Positions 1 through 8,301 of a stretch of DNA of 32,010 bases are shown here, piece after piece. The DNA is from an uncultured Methanobrevibacter sp. Lineage in GTDB: Archaea > Methanobacteriota > Methanobacteria > Methanobacteriales > Methanobacteriaceae. Each line of letters starts with the position of its first letter. Position 1 is the first letter of the stretch. The position numbers and the translations under genes are program-made. The stretch spans positions 1-32,010 of the forward strand of contig OMVX01000021.1 of assembly GCA_900314605.1 (NCBI GenBank). Direction: 5' to 3'. Under the pieces are notes generated by a model that made no database searches, was not told the origin of the DNA, and worked only from the letters and a program-made list of their open reading frames with translations.

Positions 1-526
1 TTAGGAATCTTATTTTTCCACCTAAATCTATAGTATGACCTTGACCATCAATAGTCAAATCACGACTCACAACAATACCACCTGTAAGACCAGAATCAGA
101 ACTATCACTATAAGTATAATCAGTATCTAAAATTATACTGGAACCACCAGTATCAATTTTATCCTTTAACTCTGATATACTACCGCCATTGGAATCCCCA
201 ACAGTATTACCATTATTAATATTCTCATCACTATTACTACCATTATTAGCAGATGTACTTGTAAACGTATTTTTTACATAATTATTTATATCATTAACAT
301 CAATATTATCATTATTATTGTCTGATGTTATACTATGAGTACATATATTTTTTGTACTTACAGCACTATCATCAGTGACATCTGTTGCTGATACTAGACT
401 TAAACCTAAAAATAAGGTTTCTAAATATTAACACAATTACTACTTTTATCATATCATATATAATATATTTATTATCATTCTTTTTTTGGCACTTTCAAAA
501 ACTTGTGTGATAACTTTTATTTCCAT
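1..526 (-). pseudogene. Adhesin-like surface protein, 5' part, start region broken
   Basis: The minus strand is open from 427 to the window edge. It encodes the end of a signal peptide (LFLGLSLVSATD), then an Asn/Ser/Asp-rich stretch, then a segment (GGIVVSRDLTIDGQGHTIDL) typical of the beta-helix adhesin-like proteins of Methanobacteriales. Only the N-terminal ~140 residues are in the window. No start codon reaches this frame: it is closed by a TAA at 430-428. An ATG at 526, preceded by an AAGGT Shine-Dalgarno sequence, lies in the same frame (MEIKVITQVFESAKKR...) but stops at a TGA at 451-449. Between the two, another frame from an ATG at 452 reads MIKVVIVLIF, which would supply the missing hydrophobic core. 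Two compensating small indels would restore one long signal peptide. I infer a recently inactivated gene; a sequencing error or a phase-variable gene are alternatives. Confidence 0.7.
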
Positions 527-1025
527 TTTTTTACCTTAGAAAAATTAAGGTTTAAAAAGTTCAAACATAAATATAAATCTTTTATTTTAATATTACACAA
601 TTAATATATAATTTCAACTTAATATATTAAGTTATAAATTTTTAAATTAAAAATAAATCATAAATCGATGGATAATTTACAAGGAATAGTTAATATTACT
701 TAAAGAAAAAGACAATATAAAGAAAAGAAATAAAATATGATAAATAAAATATAAAAAATTACTATAAATAATTTTAAAATAAAAGAATAAGAAAAAATAT
801 AGTATAACTAATTTTAAAACACATTATAGATTTAAATTCCATAATCCTTACAAATGTAATTTACAACTAATTTGATTCAAATAAATGGAATTAGTATATA
901 TAAAGATTTGAATACCTGGAAATTTTAAATTGGACTTTAATAGCTATGTAAGGATATTATAAAAGTAATAAACATCTATTAAACAATCAAAAAGATAATA
1001 TATTAAAAATTATATATATCTAAAA
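527..1025. other. Non-coding A/T-rich spacer
   Basis: About 500 bases separate the divergent adhesin fragment and the flavoprotein gene. The sequence is almost entirely A and T. I found no convincing open frame, RNA gene or repeat. Promoters for both flanking genes should lie here; the TATA-like run at about 990-1018 precedes the ATG at 1026, which has no visible Shine-Dalgarno sequence and may be leaderless. Confidence 0.5.
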
Positions 1026-1739
1026 ATGAAGTGTATAATAATAAATGGAAGTCCAAGAAAAAGAAATACTTGGAGTGTAGTTGAAGAAGTAAAAAATAAT
1101 ATCCTCGGAGAATATGAAGAAATTCATTTATTACAAGAAAATATTGGAATGTGTAAAGGATGTTTTTTATGTATAATGGAAGGGGAAGATAAATGTCCTC
1201 ATTTCAATAAAATTAATCCAATAATTGAAAAAATACGAGAAGCTGATAAGATTATTATAAGCTCACCTGTATATGCAATGAATGTTACAGGGCTACTGAA
1301 AAACTTTTTTGATCATACAGCATACCTATATCATAGACCAGAATTTTTTACAAAAATTGGGCTAGTTGTTGTAACAACAGCAGGTGCAGGGGATAAAAAA
1401 GTATCAAAGTATATTGATGAAACACTAAGACATTGGGGAGTAAATAAAGTCTATAAAATAAGTTTTAAATGTGGTGGAAAAGATAGTTTTGATAAAGATA
1501 AAGTTAAAAAAGTGTGTAAGAAATTTAAATCAGAAAAATTAAGCCAACCAGGATTTAAAGATATATTATACTATAATGTTTGGAGAGCAATGGCAAAAAC
1601 TGACGGTATAAAAGCAGATACTGAATACTGGAATAGTACCGGTTTAATAAAATATGAATTTTCTCCATCAATAAAATTAAATATAATTAAAAAAATCTTT
1701 GGAAAAATAATCTATTCAATATTTTTAAAGGTTTTCTAA
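1026..1739 (+). CDS. Iron-sulfur flavoprotein / NADPH-dependent FMN reductase family
   Basis: This 237-residue cytoplasmic protein has the flavodoxin-like N-terminus of the NADPH-dependent FMN reductase family, with the phosphate-binding loop NGSPRKRNT at residues 7-15. A compact cysteine cluster follows: C43-x2-C46-x2-C49-x7-C57. This spacing fits the CX2CX2CX4-7C pattern of archaeal iron-sulfur flavoproteins (Isf), which bind FMN and a [4Fe-4S] cluster and move electrons from ferredoxin, in some cases to O2 or H2O2. The middle segment SSPVYAMNVTGLLKNFFD matches the family's flavin-contact region. The C-terminus after about residue 165 is basic and less conserved, ending in a short hydrophobic stretch. 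A 2[4Fe-4S] ferredoxin gene lies just downstream on the other strand and could be a redox partner, but the genes converge and are not an operon. The family assignment is firm; the physiological substrate is not known. Confidence 0.82.
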   Translation: MKCIIINGSPRKRNTWSVVEEVKNNILGEYEEIHLLQENIGMCKGCFLCIMEGEDKCPHFNKINPIIEKIREADKIIISSPVYAMNVTGLLKNFFDHTAYLYHRPEFFTKIGLVVVTTAGAGDKKVSKYIDETLRHWGVNKVYKISFKCGGKDSFDKDKVKKVCKKFKSEKLSQPGFKDILYYNVWRAMAKTDGIKADTEYWNSTGLIKYEFSPSIKLNIIKKIFGKIIYSIFLKVF

Positions 1740-1752
1740 GATTTTTAATAGA

Positions 1753-2001
1753 CTAATTTAATTTAATACAATTATTCGGACAGATTGATTCACATATATG
1801 ACAGGTTTTACATGCCCAAAAGTTATTTGGAGCAATTGTATCTTCTTCAAAATCAAAAACCTTATTAGGACATGCTATAACACATTTTTGACAATCATCT
1901 CCAATACAAGTGTCAGTATCAATAAAAATATGTGATTCTTTATTTTCTTTACTTTCACTATCTGATTTATTTTTCTTTTTAAAAAATGATTTCAATCCCA
2001 T
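1753..2001 (-). CDS. Small 2[4Fe-4S] ferredoxin
   Basis: This 82-residue protein begins with a charged Lys/Ser/Glu-rich tail (residues 1-24) and continues with a bacterial-type ferredoxin fold. The first cluster motif is C-IGDD-C-QK-C-VIA-CP, with four residues between the first two cysteines instead of the usual two. The second is a regular CxxCxxCxxxCP (CKTCHICESICP). Both clusters are therefore likely intact, and the altered first motif could shift its redox potential. It probably carries electrons in the cytoplasm. Its 3' end converges with the flavoprotein gene, 13 bases away. The specific partner cannot be told from sequence. Confidence 0.85.
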   Translation of the reverse strand: MGLKSFFKKKNKSDSESKENKESHIFIDTDTCIGDDCQKCVIACPNKVFDFEEDTIAPNNFWACKTCHICESICPNNCIKLN

Positions 2002-2130
2002 AGAAATAAATTTGTTATATAAATTAATAAATATTTGGCAATATATTATAAAATATAATAAATATAATTAATGTTAAATAAAATACAAAGCAGTTTTTAT
2101 TTCTAGAATAATTTAAATTATGTTGATTTT

Positions 2131-2514
2131 ATGAAAAAAATAAAGGTAGTTGCAGCGATAATAATAGATAATGATAAAGTATTAGCAACACAAAGGGGTT
2201 ATGGTGAATTTAAAGGTCTTTGGGAATTTCCTGGAGGAAAAATAGAAAAATCAGAAAGTAAAGAAGAAGCATTAATACGTGAGATAAAAGAAGAGTTAAA
2301 TGGAAATATTACAGTAGAAAAGTTTTTATTAAATATAAAATTCCAATATCCTGATTTTTATTTAGATATGGACTGCTATAAATGTAAGCTTAAAGGAAAA
2401 ATTGAACTACTTGAGCATATGAATGCTAAATGGTTATCCAAAGAAGAACTAAATTCAGTCAAATGGATCCAGGCTGATATTGAAGCTGTAGAATATCTAA
2501 AAAATATTTTATAA
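2131..2514 (+). CDS. MutT-like Nudix hydrolase
   Basis: This 127-residue protein carries an intact Nudix box: G36-x5-E42-x7-R50-E51-x2-E54-E55. It is preceded by QRGYGEFKGLWEFPGGKIE, the segment typical of MutT/CTP pyrophosphohydrolase-like enzymes that clear oxidised or non-canonical nucleoside triphosphates. The length is normal for a single-domain MutT. The protein should hydrolyse an NTP or dNTP to the monophosphate and pyrophosphate with Mg2+; the exact nucleotide is unknown. The stop lies 28 bases before the ATG at 2543 of the helicase gene on the same strand, so the two are probably co-transcribed. The Shine-Dalgarno sequence is weak (TTGAT just before the ATG). Confidence 0.9.
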   Translation: MKKIKVVAAIIIDNDKVLATQRGYGEFKGLWEFPGGKIEKSESKEEALIREIKEELNGNITVEKFLLNIKFQYPDFYLDMDCYKCKLKGKIELLEHMNAKWLSKEELNSVKWIQADIEAVEYLKNIL

Positions 2515-2542
2515 AAAAATAAATATTGATTAAAGTGTGAAT

Positions 2543-5464
2543 ATGGATGATTTTAACAATGATATTTTAGACGGTGCAAGAACAGCATTTATTGATGAAA
2601 ATTTTGAATCATCAAATTATCTTAAACCTAAACTAATTCTTAATTCTATTGGAAATAAGGTTTTAAATTCTATTAAAGAAGAGTTAAATCATTGTGATGA
2701 ATTTTATATAAGTGTTGCATTTATAACAATGGGAGGGTTAACTCCTCTTTTACAGGATTTTTTAGAATTAGAAGCTAAAGGAATTAAAGGAAAAATTATA
2801 ACAACAGATTATTTAAATTTTACAGAACCTGAAGCTTTAAGAAAACTAAATTCATTTTCAAATATAGAAGTAAAACTATATCTTCAAGATAATGAAGGAT
2901 TTCATACAAAAGGATACATTTTTAGAAAAGATAATGTTTATAAATCAATAATAGGTAGTTCAAACCTTACATTAAATGCATTAACTGTAAATAAAGAATG
3001 GAATATAGGATTCAGTTCTCTTAATGAAGGGGAAATGGTAACTGATTTATTAGATGAGTTTAATCATCTGTGGGAAAAATCATCAAATATAGATGAAGTA
3101 ATTAAAGAATATGAATCTGTTTATAATCATGCTAAACAGTTTACTGATTTTAGAAAAGAATATTTAAAACTTAAAGAAGAAAATAGTGATGATTTAGTTC
3201 CAAATATTATGCAGGAAAAATTTTTATCAAATTTAAATGAATTAATTCAAAAAGATGAAGATAAAGCATTACTTGTTTCTGCAACAGGTACAGGTAAAAC
3301 ATATGCATCTGCATTTGCGGTACATGAATTTAAACCTAAGCGATTTTTATTTTTAGTTCATAGAGAGCAAATTGCAAAACAGGCAATGAAATCATATAAA
3401 CGAATATTTAAAGGTGAAGAAAATAAATTTGGACTATTAAGCGGGAATTCAAAAGATTATAATGCCGATTATCTTTTTTCAACAGTACAAACAATGTCAA
3501 AAGACGAAGTATATTCAAGATTTGACAAGGAGCATTTTGATTATATCATTATTGATGAGGTTCATAAAGCAGGTGCAATAAGTTATTTAAAATTAATTGA
3601 ATATTTCAAACCAAAATTCTATCTTGGAATGAGTGGATCTCCAGATAGAAGTGATGAATTTAATATTTATGAATTATTTGACTATAATATTCCTTTAGAT
3701 ATTAGATTACAAGATGCCCTAAAAGAAGATTTATTATGTCCATTCCATTATTTTGGAATAACAGATATTGAAATAAATGGTGAAACATTAGATGATAAAT
3801 CTGATTTTAATAGGCTAGTTTCAAATGAGAGAGTATCATATATTCTTGAAAAATCAGAATACTATGGTTATAGTGGAAATCGGATAAAAGGCCTAGTTTT
3901 CTGTTCTACAAAAAAAGAAGCAAAAAGTTTAGCTAAAGAATTTTCCAAAAGAGGACATCCTTCTATAGCATTAACTGGTGACGATTCCCAAAGTGCACGG
4001 GAAGAAGCAATTGATAGATTAACAAATGATAATAGGAAAGATAATATAGAATATATTATAACAGTGGATATTTTTAATGAAGGAGTGGACATTCCTGAAA
4101 TTAATCAAGTCTTACTTATTAGACCAACAGAATCATCAATAATATTTATACAACAATTAGGAAGAGGTCTTCGTAAATTTAAAAATAAAGAATATGTAGT
4201 TATTTTAGATTTCATTGGAAATTATAATAATAACTTCTTAATTCCAATAGCATTATCTGGTGATAGAACCTATGATAAAGATAATATACGAAGATATATT
4301 CTTGAAGGATCAAAAATTATTCCTGGCTCATCAACAATAAGTTTTGATGAAATTTCTAAAAAAAGAATATACGAATCACTTGATAATACGAATTTCTCCA
4401 AAATATCAATATTTAAAGAAAAATATAAAAATCTTAAATATAAACTTGGTAGAATCCCTTATCTTGTTGATTTCTATGAAAATAGAGATTTTAATCCCTT
4501 ACTTATATTAGCACATAAAAAATATGACTCTTATTATAATTTCCTAATAGATGTAGATGATGAATGCAAAGAAGTACTTGATGAAAATGAAATAAAATAT
4601 CTTAAATTCATATCAGATAATTTTGCAAATGGAAAAAGGCCACATGAACTTTTAATGATTAAATTCTTAGTATTAAGAAAATATTTTACAATAAAAGATA
4701 TTGAAGATGCTCTTAAAGATTATGAAATATATGATGATATAAAAACAATCAAGCATACCTTTAAAATATTTAATTTAGAATTTTTCATAAAAAATGACAA
4801 GAAAAAATATGGTGGAGTAAATTTCTTCAATTTCAATCAAACAGATTTAGACAATGAAGATAAAATATATGAAATATCAGATGAGTTTAAAACCTATTTA
4901 AATAATCCTATATTTTACAAGCATTTAAATGATGTTGTAGAATTTGGTCTTTTAAGATATGAAAACTATGGAAGATGTGAAGGTGTAAATCTTAATTTAT
5001 ATTCAAAGTACACAAGAAAAGATGCATGTAGATTATTAAACTGGCCTCATGATGATAGCTCAACAATGTATGGTTATAGAATTAAACACAATACTTGCCC
5101 TATCTTCGTAACATATAAAAAGAAAGAAGATATTTCAAGTAGTACTAAATACCAAGATGAATTTAAATCAAAAGACATATTTAGCTGGATGACAAGAAGC
5201 AAAGTTAAATTAGAAAGTACAGAAGCTCAAAGTATTATACATTATAATGAAAATAATCTTAAAATACATCTTTTCATTAAAAAAAGTGATGATGAAGGAA
5301 CTGATTTTTACTATATTGGGCAAATGGAACCATTTAAATGGAAACAAACTAAAATAAAAAATGATGATGGAGAATGCTTAGATATTGTTAATTTCAAATA
5401 TAAACTCCATAATCCTGTAAAAGAAGAAATTTATAAATATTTTAATGACCAAATAGAAGAATAA
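2543..5464 (+). CDS. PLD-like nuclease / SF2 helicase with DUF3427-type C-terminus
   Basis: This large protein (973 residues from the ATG at 2543; a GTG six bases upstream would add two) joins three parts. Residue numbers count from that GTG. Residues about 35-185 form a phospholipase-D-like domain with an HxK element (H123, K125) and GSSNLT (140-145), as in HKD nucleases. Residues about 225-560 form a superfamily 2 helicase core: Walker A SATGTGKT (K254), DEVH box (340-343), motif III SGSP (366-369), motif V DIFNEGVDIP (511-520) and motif VI QQLGRGLRK (539-547). The remaining about 400 residues fit the DUF3427 region usually found on such proteins. All ATPase motifs look intact. The protein should bind and remodel nucleic acid using ATP, and may cut it. 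It follows the Nudix gene closely. Family members sit in phage-defence or repair contexts in some genomes, but no function is established here. Confidence 0.88.
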   Translation: MDDFNNDILDGARTAFIDENFESSNYLKPKLILNSIGNKVLNSIKEELNHCDEFYISVAFITMGGLTPLLQDFLELEAKGIKGKIITTDYLNFTEPEALRKLNSFSNIEVKLYLQDNEGFHTKGYIFRKDNVYKSIIGSSNLTLNALTVNKEWNIGFSSLNEGEMVTDLLDEFNHLWEKSSNIDEVIKEYESVYNHAKQFTDFRKEYLKLKEENSDDLVPNIMQEKFLSNLNELIQKDEDKALLVSATGTGKTYASAFAVHEFKPKRFLFLVHREQIAKQAMKSYKRIFKGEENKFGLLSGNSKDYNADYLFSTVQTMSKDEVYSRFDKEHFDYIIIDEVHKAGAISYLKLIEYFKPKFYLGMSGSPDRSDEFNIYELFDYNIPLDIRLQDALKEDLLCPFHYFGITDIEINGETLDDKSDFNRLVSNERVSYILEKSEYYGYSGNRIKGLVFCSTKKEAKSLAKEFSKRGHPSIALTGDDSQSAREEAIDRLTNDNRKDNIEYIITVDIFNEGVDIPEINQVLLIRPTESSIIFIQQLGRGLRKFKNKEYVVILDFIGNYNNNFLIPIALSGDRTYDKDNIRRYILEGSKIIPGSSTISFDEISKKRIYESLDNTNFSKISIFKEKYKNLKYKLGRIPYLVDFYENRDFNPLLILAHKKYDSYYNFLIDVDDECKEVLDENEIKYLKFISDNFANGKRPHELLMIKFLVLRKYFTIKDIEDALKDYEIYDDIKTIKHTFKIFNLEFFIKNDKKKYGGVNFFNFNQTDLDNEDKIYEISDEFKTYLNNPIFYKHLNDVVEFGLLRYENYGRCEGVNLNLYSKYTRKDACRLLNWPHDDSSTMYGYRIKHNTCPIFVTYKKKEDISSSTKYQDEFKSKDIFSWMTRSKVKLESTEAQSIIHYNENNLKIHLFIKKSDDEGTDFYYIGQMEPFKWKQTKIKNDDGECLDIVNFKYKLHNPVKEEIYKYFNDQIEE

Positions 5465-5498
5465 TAAAATAAAAAAAGAAAAAAATAGAATATATTAT

Positions 5499-6155
5499 CT
5501 AAAATGATTGAGTTCCAGATGTTGGAGATAAACTAACACTTAAAGTGTCTTTTAGATTTTGATTAGAATCATAAACCTTAATAGTTGCATGGTCTGGATA
5601 ATATTTAAATGGTTGAGAACTAGTCACTTCAACATAACCATTAGAATCAACAGTTAAAGGAACCATATTACCACTATTTAAACTATTTCCATTACGACTA
5701 TAAAAGATTTGAACATAAACTGAACGTCCTGCATTAGAAGAACCTAAATAAAGGTCAGCATATGTATAATCACTATCATCACTACCTGTTGTAATAGACC
5801 CTCCAGAAATTGTTATAGGAGAAGTGTTTGCAGGTTTTGATGCCTGAGCAGAATGACTTGTAGCTTGATTAGAATCATTTACAGATTCATTCAATGAATC
5901 AAGATTATTATCTGCAGTGGTTGAATCTGAATCATTATTAGAATTAGCTAAAGATAAATAAGCAAAAGCACCTATCAAAGCTACAATTATAAGAAGTAAT
6001 GCTATAATAATGATTTTTGTATTATTATTCTCTTTATTATTATTTAATGATGTATTTGATTTTATTTGTGAATTATTCTCATTTAGAGGAGTTCCACAAT
6101 ATTTACAAAATTTGGCAGAATCTGAAATTTCCATATTACATTTTGGACATCTCAA
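5499..6155 (-). CDS. Zinc-ribbon, single-pass membrane protein with extracellular domain
   Basis: This 218-residue protein has an N-terminal zinc ribbon (C3, C6, C17, C20; CPKC...CKYCG), an Asn/Ser/Lys linker, one transmembrane helix at residues about 47-69, a Ser/Asn/Asp-rich linker, and a C-terminal beta-rich domain of about 100 residues (from about TISGGSITTGSDDSDYTYADLY). The layout implies a cytoplasmic zinc finger and an exported C-terminal domain. Proteins with this architecture are common in Methanobacteriales and have no known function. The start is TTG at 6155: a strong Shine-Dalgarno sequence (AGGAGGGTG) lies five bases upstream and the zinc-binding motif begins two residues later. 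It stands alone, convergent with the helicase gene. Confidence 0.85.
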   Translation of the reverse strand: MRCPKCNMEISDSAKFCKYCGTPLNENNSQIKSNTSLNNNKENNNTKIIIIALLLIIVALIGAFAYLSLANSNNDSDSTTADNNLDSLNESVNDSNQATSHSAQASKPANTSPITISGGSITTGSDDSDYTYADLYLGSSNAGRSVYVQIFYSRNGNSLNSGNMVPLTVDSNGYVEVTSSQPFKYYPDHATIKVYDSNQNLKDTLSVSLSPTSGTQSF

Positions 6156-6160
6156 ATAAT

Positions 6161-6169
6161 CACCCTCCT
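6161..6169 (-). promoter_or_regulatory. Strong Shine-Dalgarno site fixing a TTG start
   Basis: Read on the minus strand the site is AGGAGGGTG, followed by ATTAT and then TTG. It is close to a full match to the archaeal anti-Shine-Dalgarno sequence. No ATG or GTG lies in frame nearby, so it fixes the TTG at 6155. Confidence 0.85.
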
Positions 6170-6447
6170 TACTTTTCTAATAATAATATCTAATTTCATA
6201 TTATTAAAACTAATGATTTCTAGGATTATAATTATTAAAGATTTTATATGGTAATATTAAGTTATAATAATGAAAAATAAAAAAGGTATTAATATCAAGT
6301 AAAAAAAAAAACGATGCTAAAAATTAAAAAAAATGTATAAAACTTATAAAAACTAAATAAAATTAAAAAATAATTTAAAAAACCTATTAAATAGCTAAAA
6401 TATAATCCAAATAAAAATAATAGAAAAATCTGATAAAGTTGTTAAAA

Positions 6448-6788
6448 CTAAAAAATAAGTGAGAAAATTTTACAGACTCTAAAAAATAGAAAATATGGAG
6501 CATGATTTAAAAATAATTCTTTTCTTTCATCCATATCTTTGGTGTAAATTATATCTTCACATTCCGTAAAAATCTGGTCAAAATCATCCATCCAATAAGG
6601 TAAAATTCCTAAAACTTTACCATTATTTTCTACTACTCCAGTTGCGACAGCACCCATCATACCATTAGCCCCTGCACCAAACACAACTTTATGACCTAAT
6701 TCAGCTAATTTAGAACCTAATTCATATCCTTTAGATTTAAATTCATCATCTATACTAGCATTTCTGATCCAAATACACAAATATTCAA
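6448..6788 (-). pseudogene. LOG / TIGR00730-family Rossmann protein, decayed remnant
   Basis: The central 80 residues (IDDEFKSKGYELGSKLAEL...GAGANGMMGAVATG...GILPYWMDDF...MDERKELFLNHA) match the LOG/TIGR00730 family, nucleoside-monophosphate phosphoribohydrolase-like Rossmann proteins. Two lesions are visible. At the 5' end the frame starting at TTG 6788 reads MNICVFGS, the expected beginning, but must shift by one missing base near 6762-6770 to join the rest. At the 3' end the frame runs from NHA into unrelated sequence and stops, so the family's PGGxGTxxE substrate-binding motif and the last third of the protein are absent. The gene is therefore almost certainly inactive. The surrounding DNA on both sides is featureless A/T. 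Confidence 0.8.
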
Positions 6789-6859
6789 AAAAAAATCCCT
6801 ACTTTAAAATTTTATACGAATAATTAGTTAATTAAAACTTATATTTAATGATATAATTT

Positions 6860-7438
6860 TTATATCCTAATTAAATGTCTAACTTGGTCCTGGAATATCC
6901 AAAATAACATTGCAAATAAACATCCAAACATAATGATTGGAGGGTATAGGAAGTAACCTAATATATAAATGATTGCAAAGATTATTAACTCTATATAAGA
7001 ATATTTTACACCATTCTGCAAATATACAATCAATGCTATATTTCCAGGTTCATTTTTCATTAAGAGTTTAGCCTGTATAATATAATGAATATGGGATAGG
7101 ATAAATAAAGACCCGAAACAAGCCTGAGCAAAGAAAGAATAGAAATGTTTTGAAACCATTGATGTGCAATATGGTAAAAATCCTATAATTAATAATGAAA
7201 TTCCACTCATCCATACAGTAGAATTATGTAATTTATGAATTAAATTAAATAGGTTATGATGAGAATTCCATATATTATAAATTACAAGAAAACTAATTAA
7301 GTATGCAAAAAATTCAATATATAGATGAGCTAAACCTTCAAAAGTAGGACTTGAAGGAAGGGGTATTTCAAGAATAATTAATGTTATGATAATAGCGAGA
7401 ATTGCATCAACTAAAGCTTCAAATCTATCAGTTTCCAC
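6860..7438 (-). CDS. TMEM175/DUF1211-family membrane protein, downstream paralogue
   Basis: This protein of about 192 residues has roughly six hydrophobic segments and begins with DRFEALVDAILAIIITLIILEIPLP, the first-helix signature of the TMEM175 (DUF1211) family. Prokaryotic members are tetrameric potassium-conducting channels; the usual RxxxFSDG motif is here RFEALVDA, so it is a diverged member. I chose GTG 7438 over ATG 7459 because this gives METDRFEALVDA, aligning residue for residue with the upstream paralogue MDSGRFETFVDA, and because a G-run (AGGGGG) lies nine bases upstream. The start overlaps the end of the upstream gene by 11 bases, so translation is probably coupled. Ion specificity is inferred only from the family. 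Confidence 0.78.
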   Translation of the reverse strand: METDRFEALVDAILAIIITLIILEIPLPSSPTFEGLAHLYIEFFAYLISFLVIYNIWNSHHNLFNLIHKLHNSTVWMSGISLLIIGFLPYCTSMVSKHFYSFFAQACFGSLFILSHIHYIIQAKLLMKNEPGNIALIVYLQNGVKYSYIELIIFAIIYILGYFLYPPIIMFGCLFAMLFWIFQDQVRHLIRI

Positions 7439-8018
7439 ACCAACCAACCCCCTTTTCATTAGAGAAAAATTTAGCAGTGAAATTCCAAACGATTAAAGAT
7501 AATATGCATGAAATAAAAATTGCATATGGAATATTACATAGGATAGCGAGAATAAAACCTATAAAAAACACTGTGAAATTTAAATAAGTTGATTTATCCA
7601 TTGCTAAATCAGGATGTTCTGTAAATTTGTCCCTTTTCATAGCAAAATATGCAGCAAAAACATAAGCTATATTTGTTAAAATAAACACTCCACCGTAACA
7701 AATTTCAGGAACTAATTCATGAGGGTTAAGTGCACACCATGCTGTAAAGTATGGAAGAAGAGTAATGATAAATGTTAAAAACATGTAAATAAAAATTACT
7801 AGATTATCAATTTCTTTAATTTCCTCAAACAATTTTCTATGATGATTCCAAATACTTAAAAGAACCATGAAACTTAAAAAATAAGATAAATAAACCATTT
7901 TTAAATTCCAAAGCCCTTCTAAATTTAAAGTAGAAGGTTGAGGAATTTTAAGAATCATAACAGTCATCATAATAGCAAGAATCGCATCAACAAATGTTTC
8001 AAATCTTCCTGAATCCAA
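7428..8018 (-). CDS. TMEM175/DUF1211-family membrane protein, upstream paralogue
   Basis: This 196-residue integral membrane protein belongs to the same TMEM175-like family as its downstream neighbour, with the first-helix motif RFETFVDAILAIMMTVMILKIP at residues 5-26 and about six predicted membrane segments. Single-repeat prokaryotic members assemble as tetramers and conduct potassium; the FSDG motif is altered to FVDA here. The start is TTG at 8018, preceded by AGGTGATT with two bases of spacing; no in-frame ATG is available. The two genes look like a tandem duplication that has since diverged, especially in helices 3-6. They could form heteromeric channels, which is inference. Confidence 0.78.
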   Translation of the reverse strand: MDSGRFETFVDAILAIMMTVMILKIPQPSTLNLEGLWNLKMVYLSYFLSFMVLLSIWNHHRKLFEEIKEIDNLVIFIYMFLTFIITLLPYFTAWCALNPHELVPEICYGGVFILTNIAYVFAAYFAMKRDKFTEHPDLAMDKSTYLNFTVFFIGFILAILCNIPYAIFISCILSLIVWNFTAKFFSNEKGVGWCGN

Positions 8019-8020
8019 AA

Positions 8021-8028
8021 AATCACCT
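8021..8028 (-). promoter_or_regulatory. Shine-Dalgarno site for a TTG start
   Basis: On the minus strand the site reads AGGTGATT, two bases before TTG 8018. It supports TTG as the start of the upstream TMEM175-like gene. Confidence 0.75.
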
Positions 8029-8301
8029 GTAAAAGATAATATAATGATTTTAATTTAAAAATAATTTTTTAATAAAAATACATTTATTAAAATAATAATT
8101 AATTATTAAATTAAATCCTCGTATTTAAATAAAAAAATTCTTATTAATAGAATATCTGATAGTCAAATAAAATAAGTGTTTATTTAATCCAGAGTAATGT
8201 TAAATGTATATTAAAACTAGAAATTATTTAAAAACTTTATATTATTATCTCAAAAATAATAAAAATAAATAAAAAATAGATGAATAAACTAAATAGTAAA
8301 A

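Noticed and set aside
1753-2001. Operon of ferredoxin and iron-sulfur flavoprotein
   Set aside because: The two genes are convergent, so they cannot share a transcript, although they may still interact.
3868-4092. Minus-strand frame inside the helicase gene
   Set aside because: It lies opposite the conserved helicase motifs and shows no features of its own.
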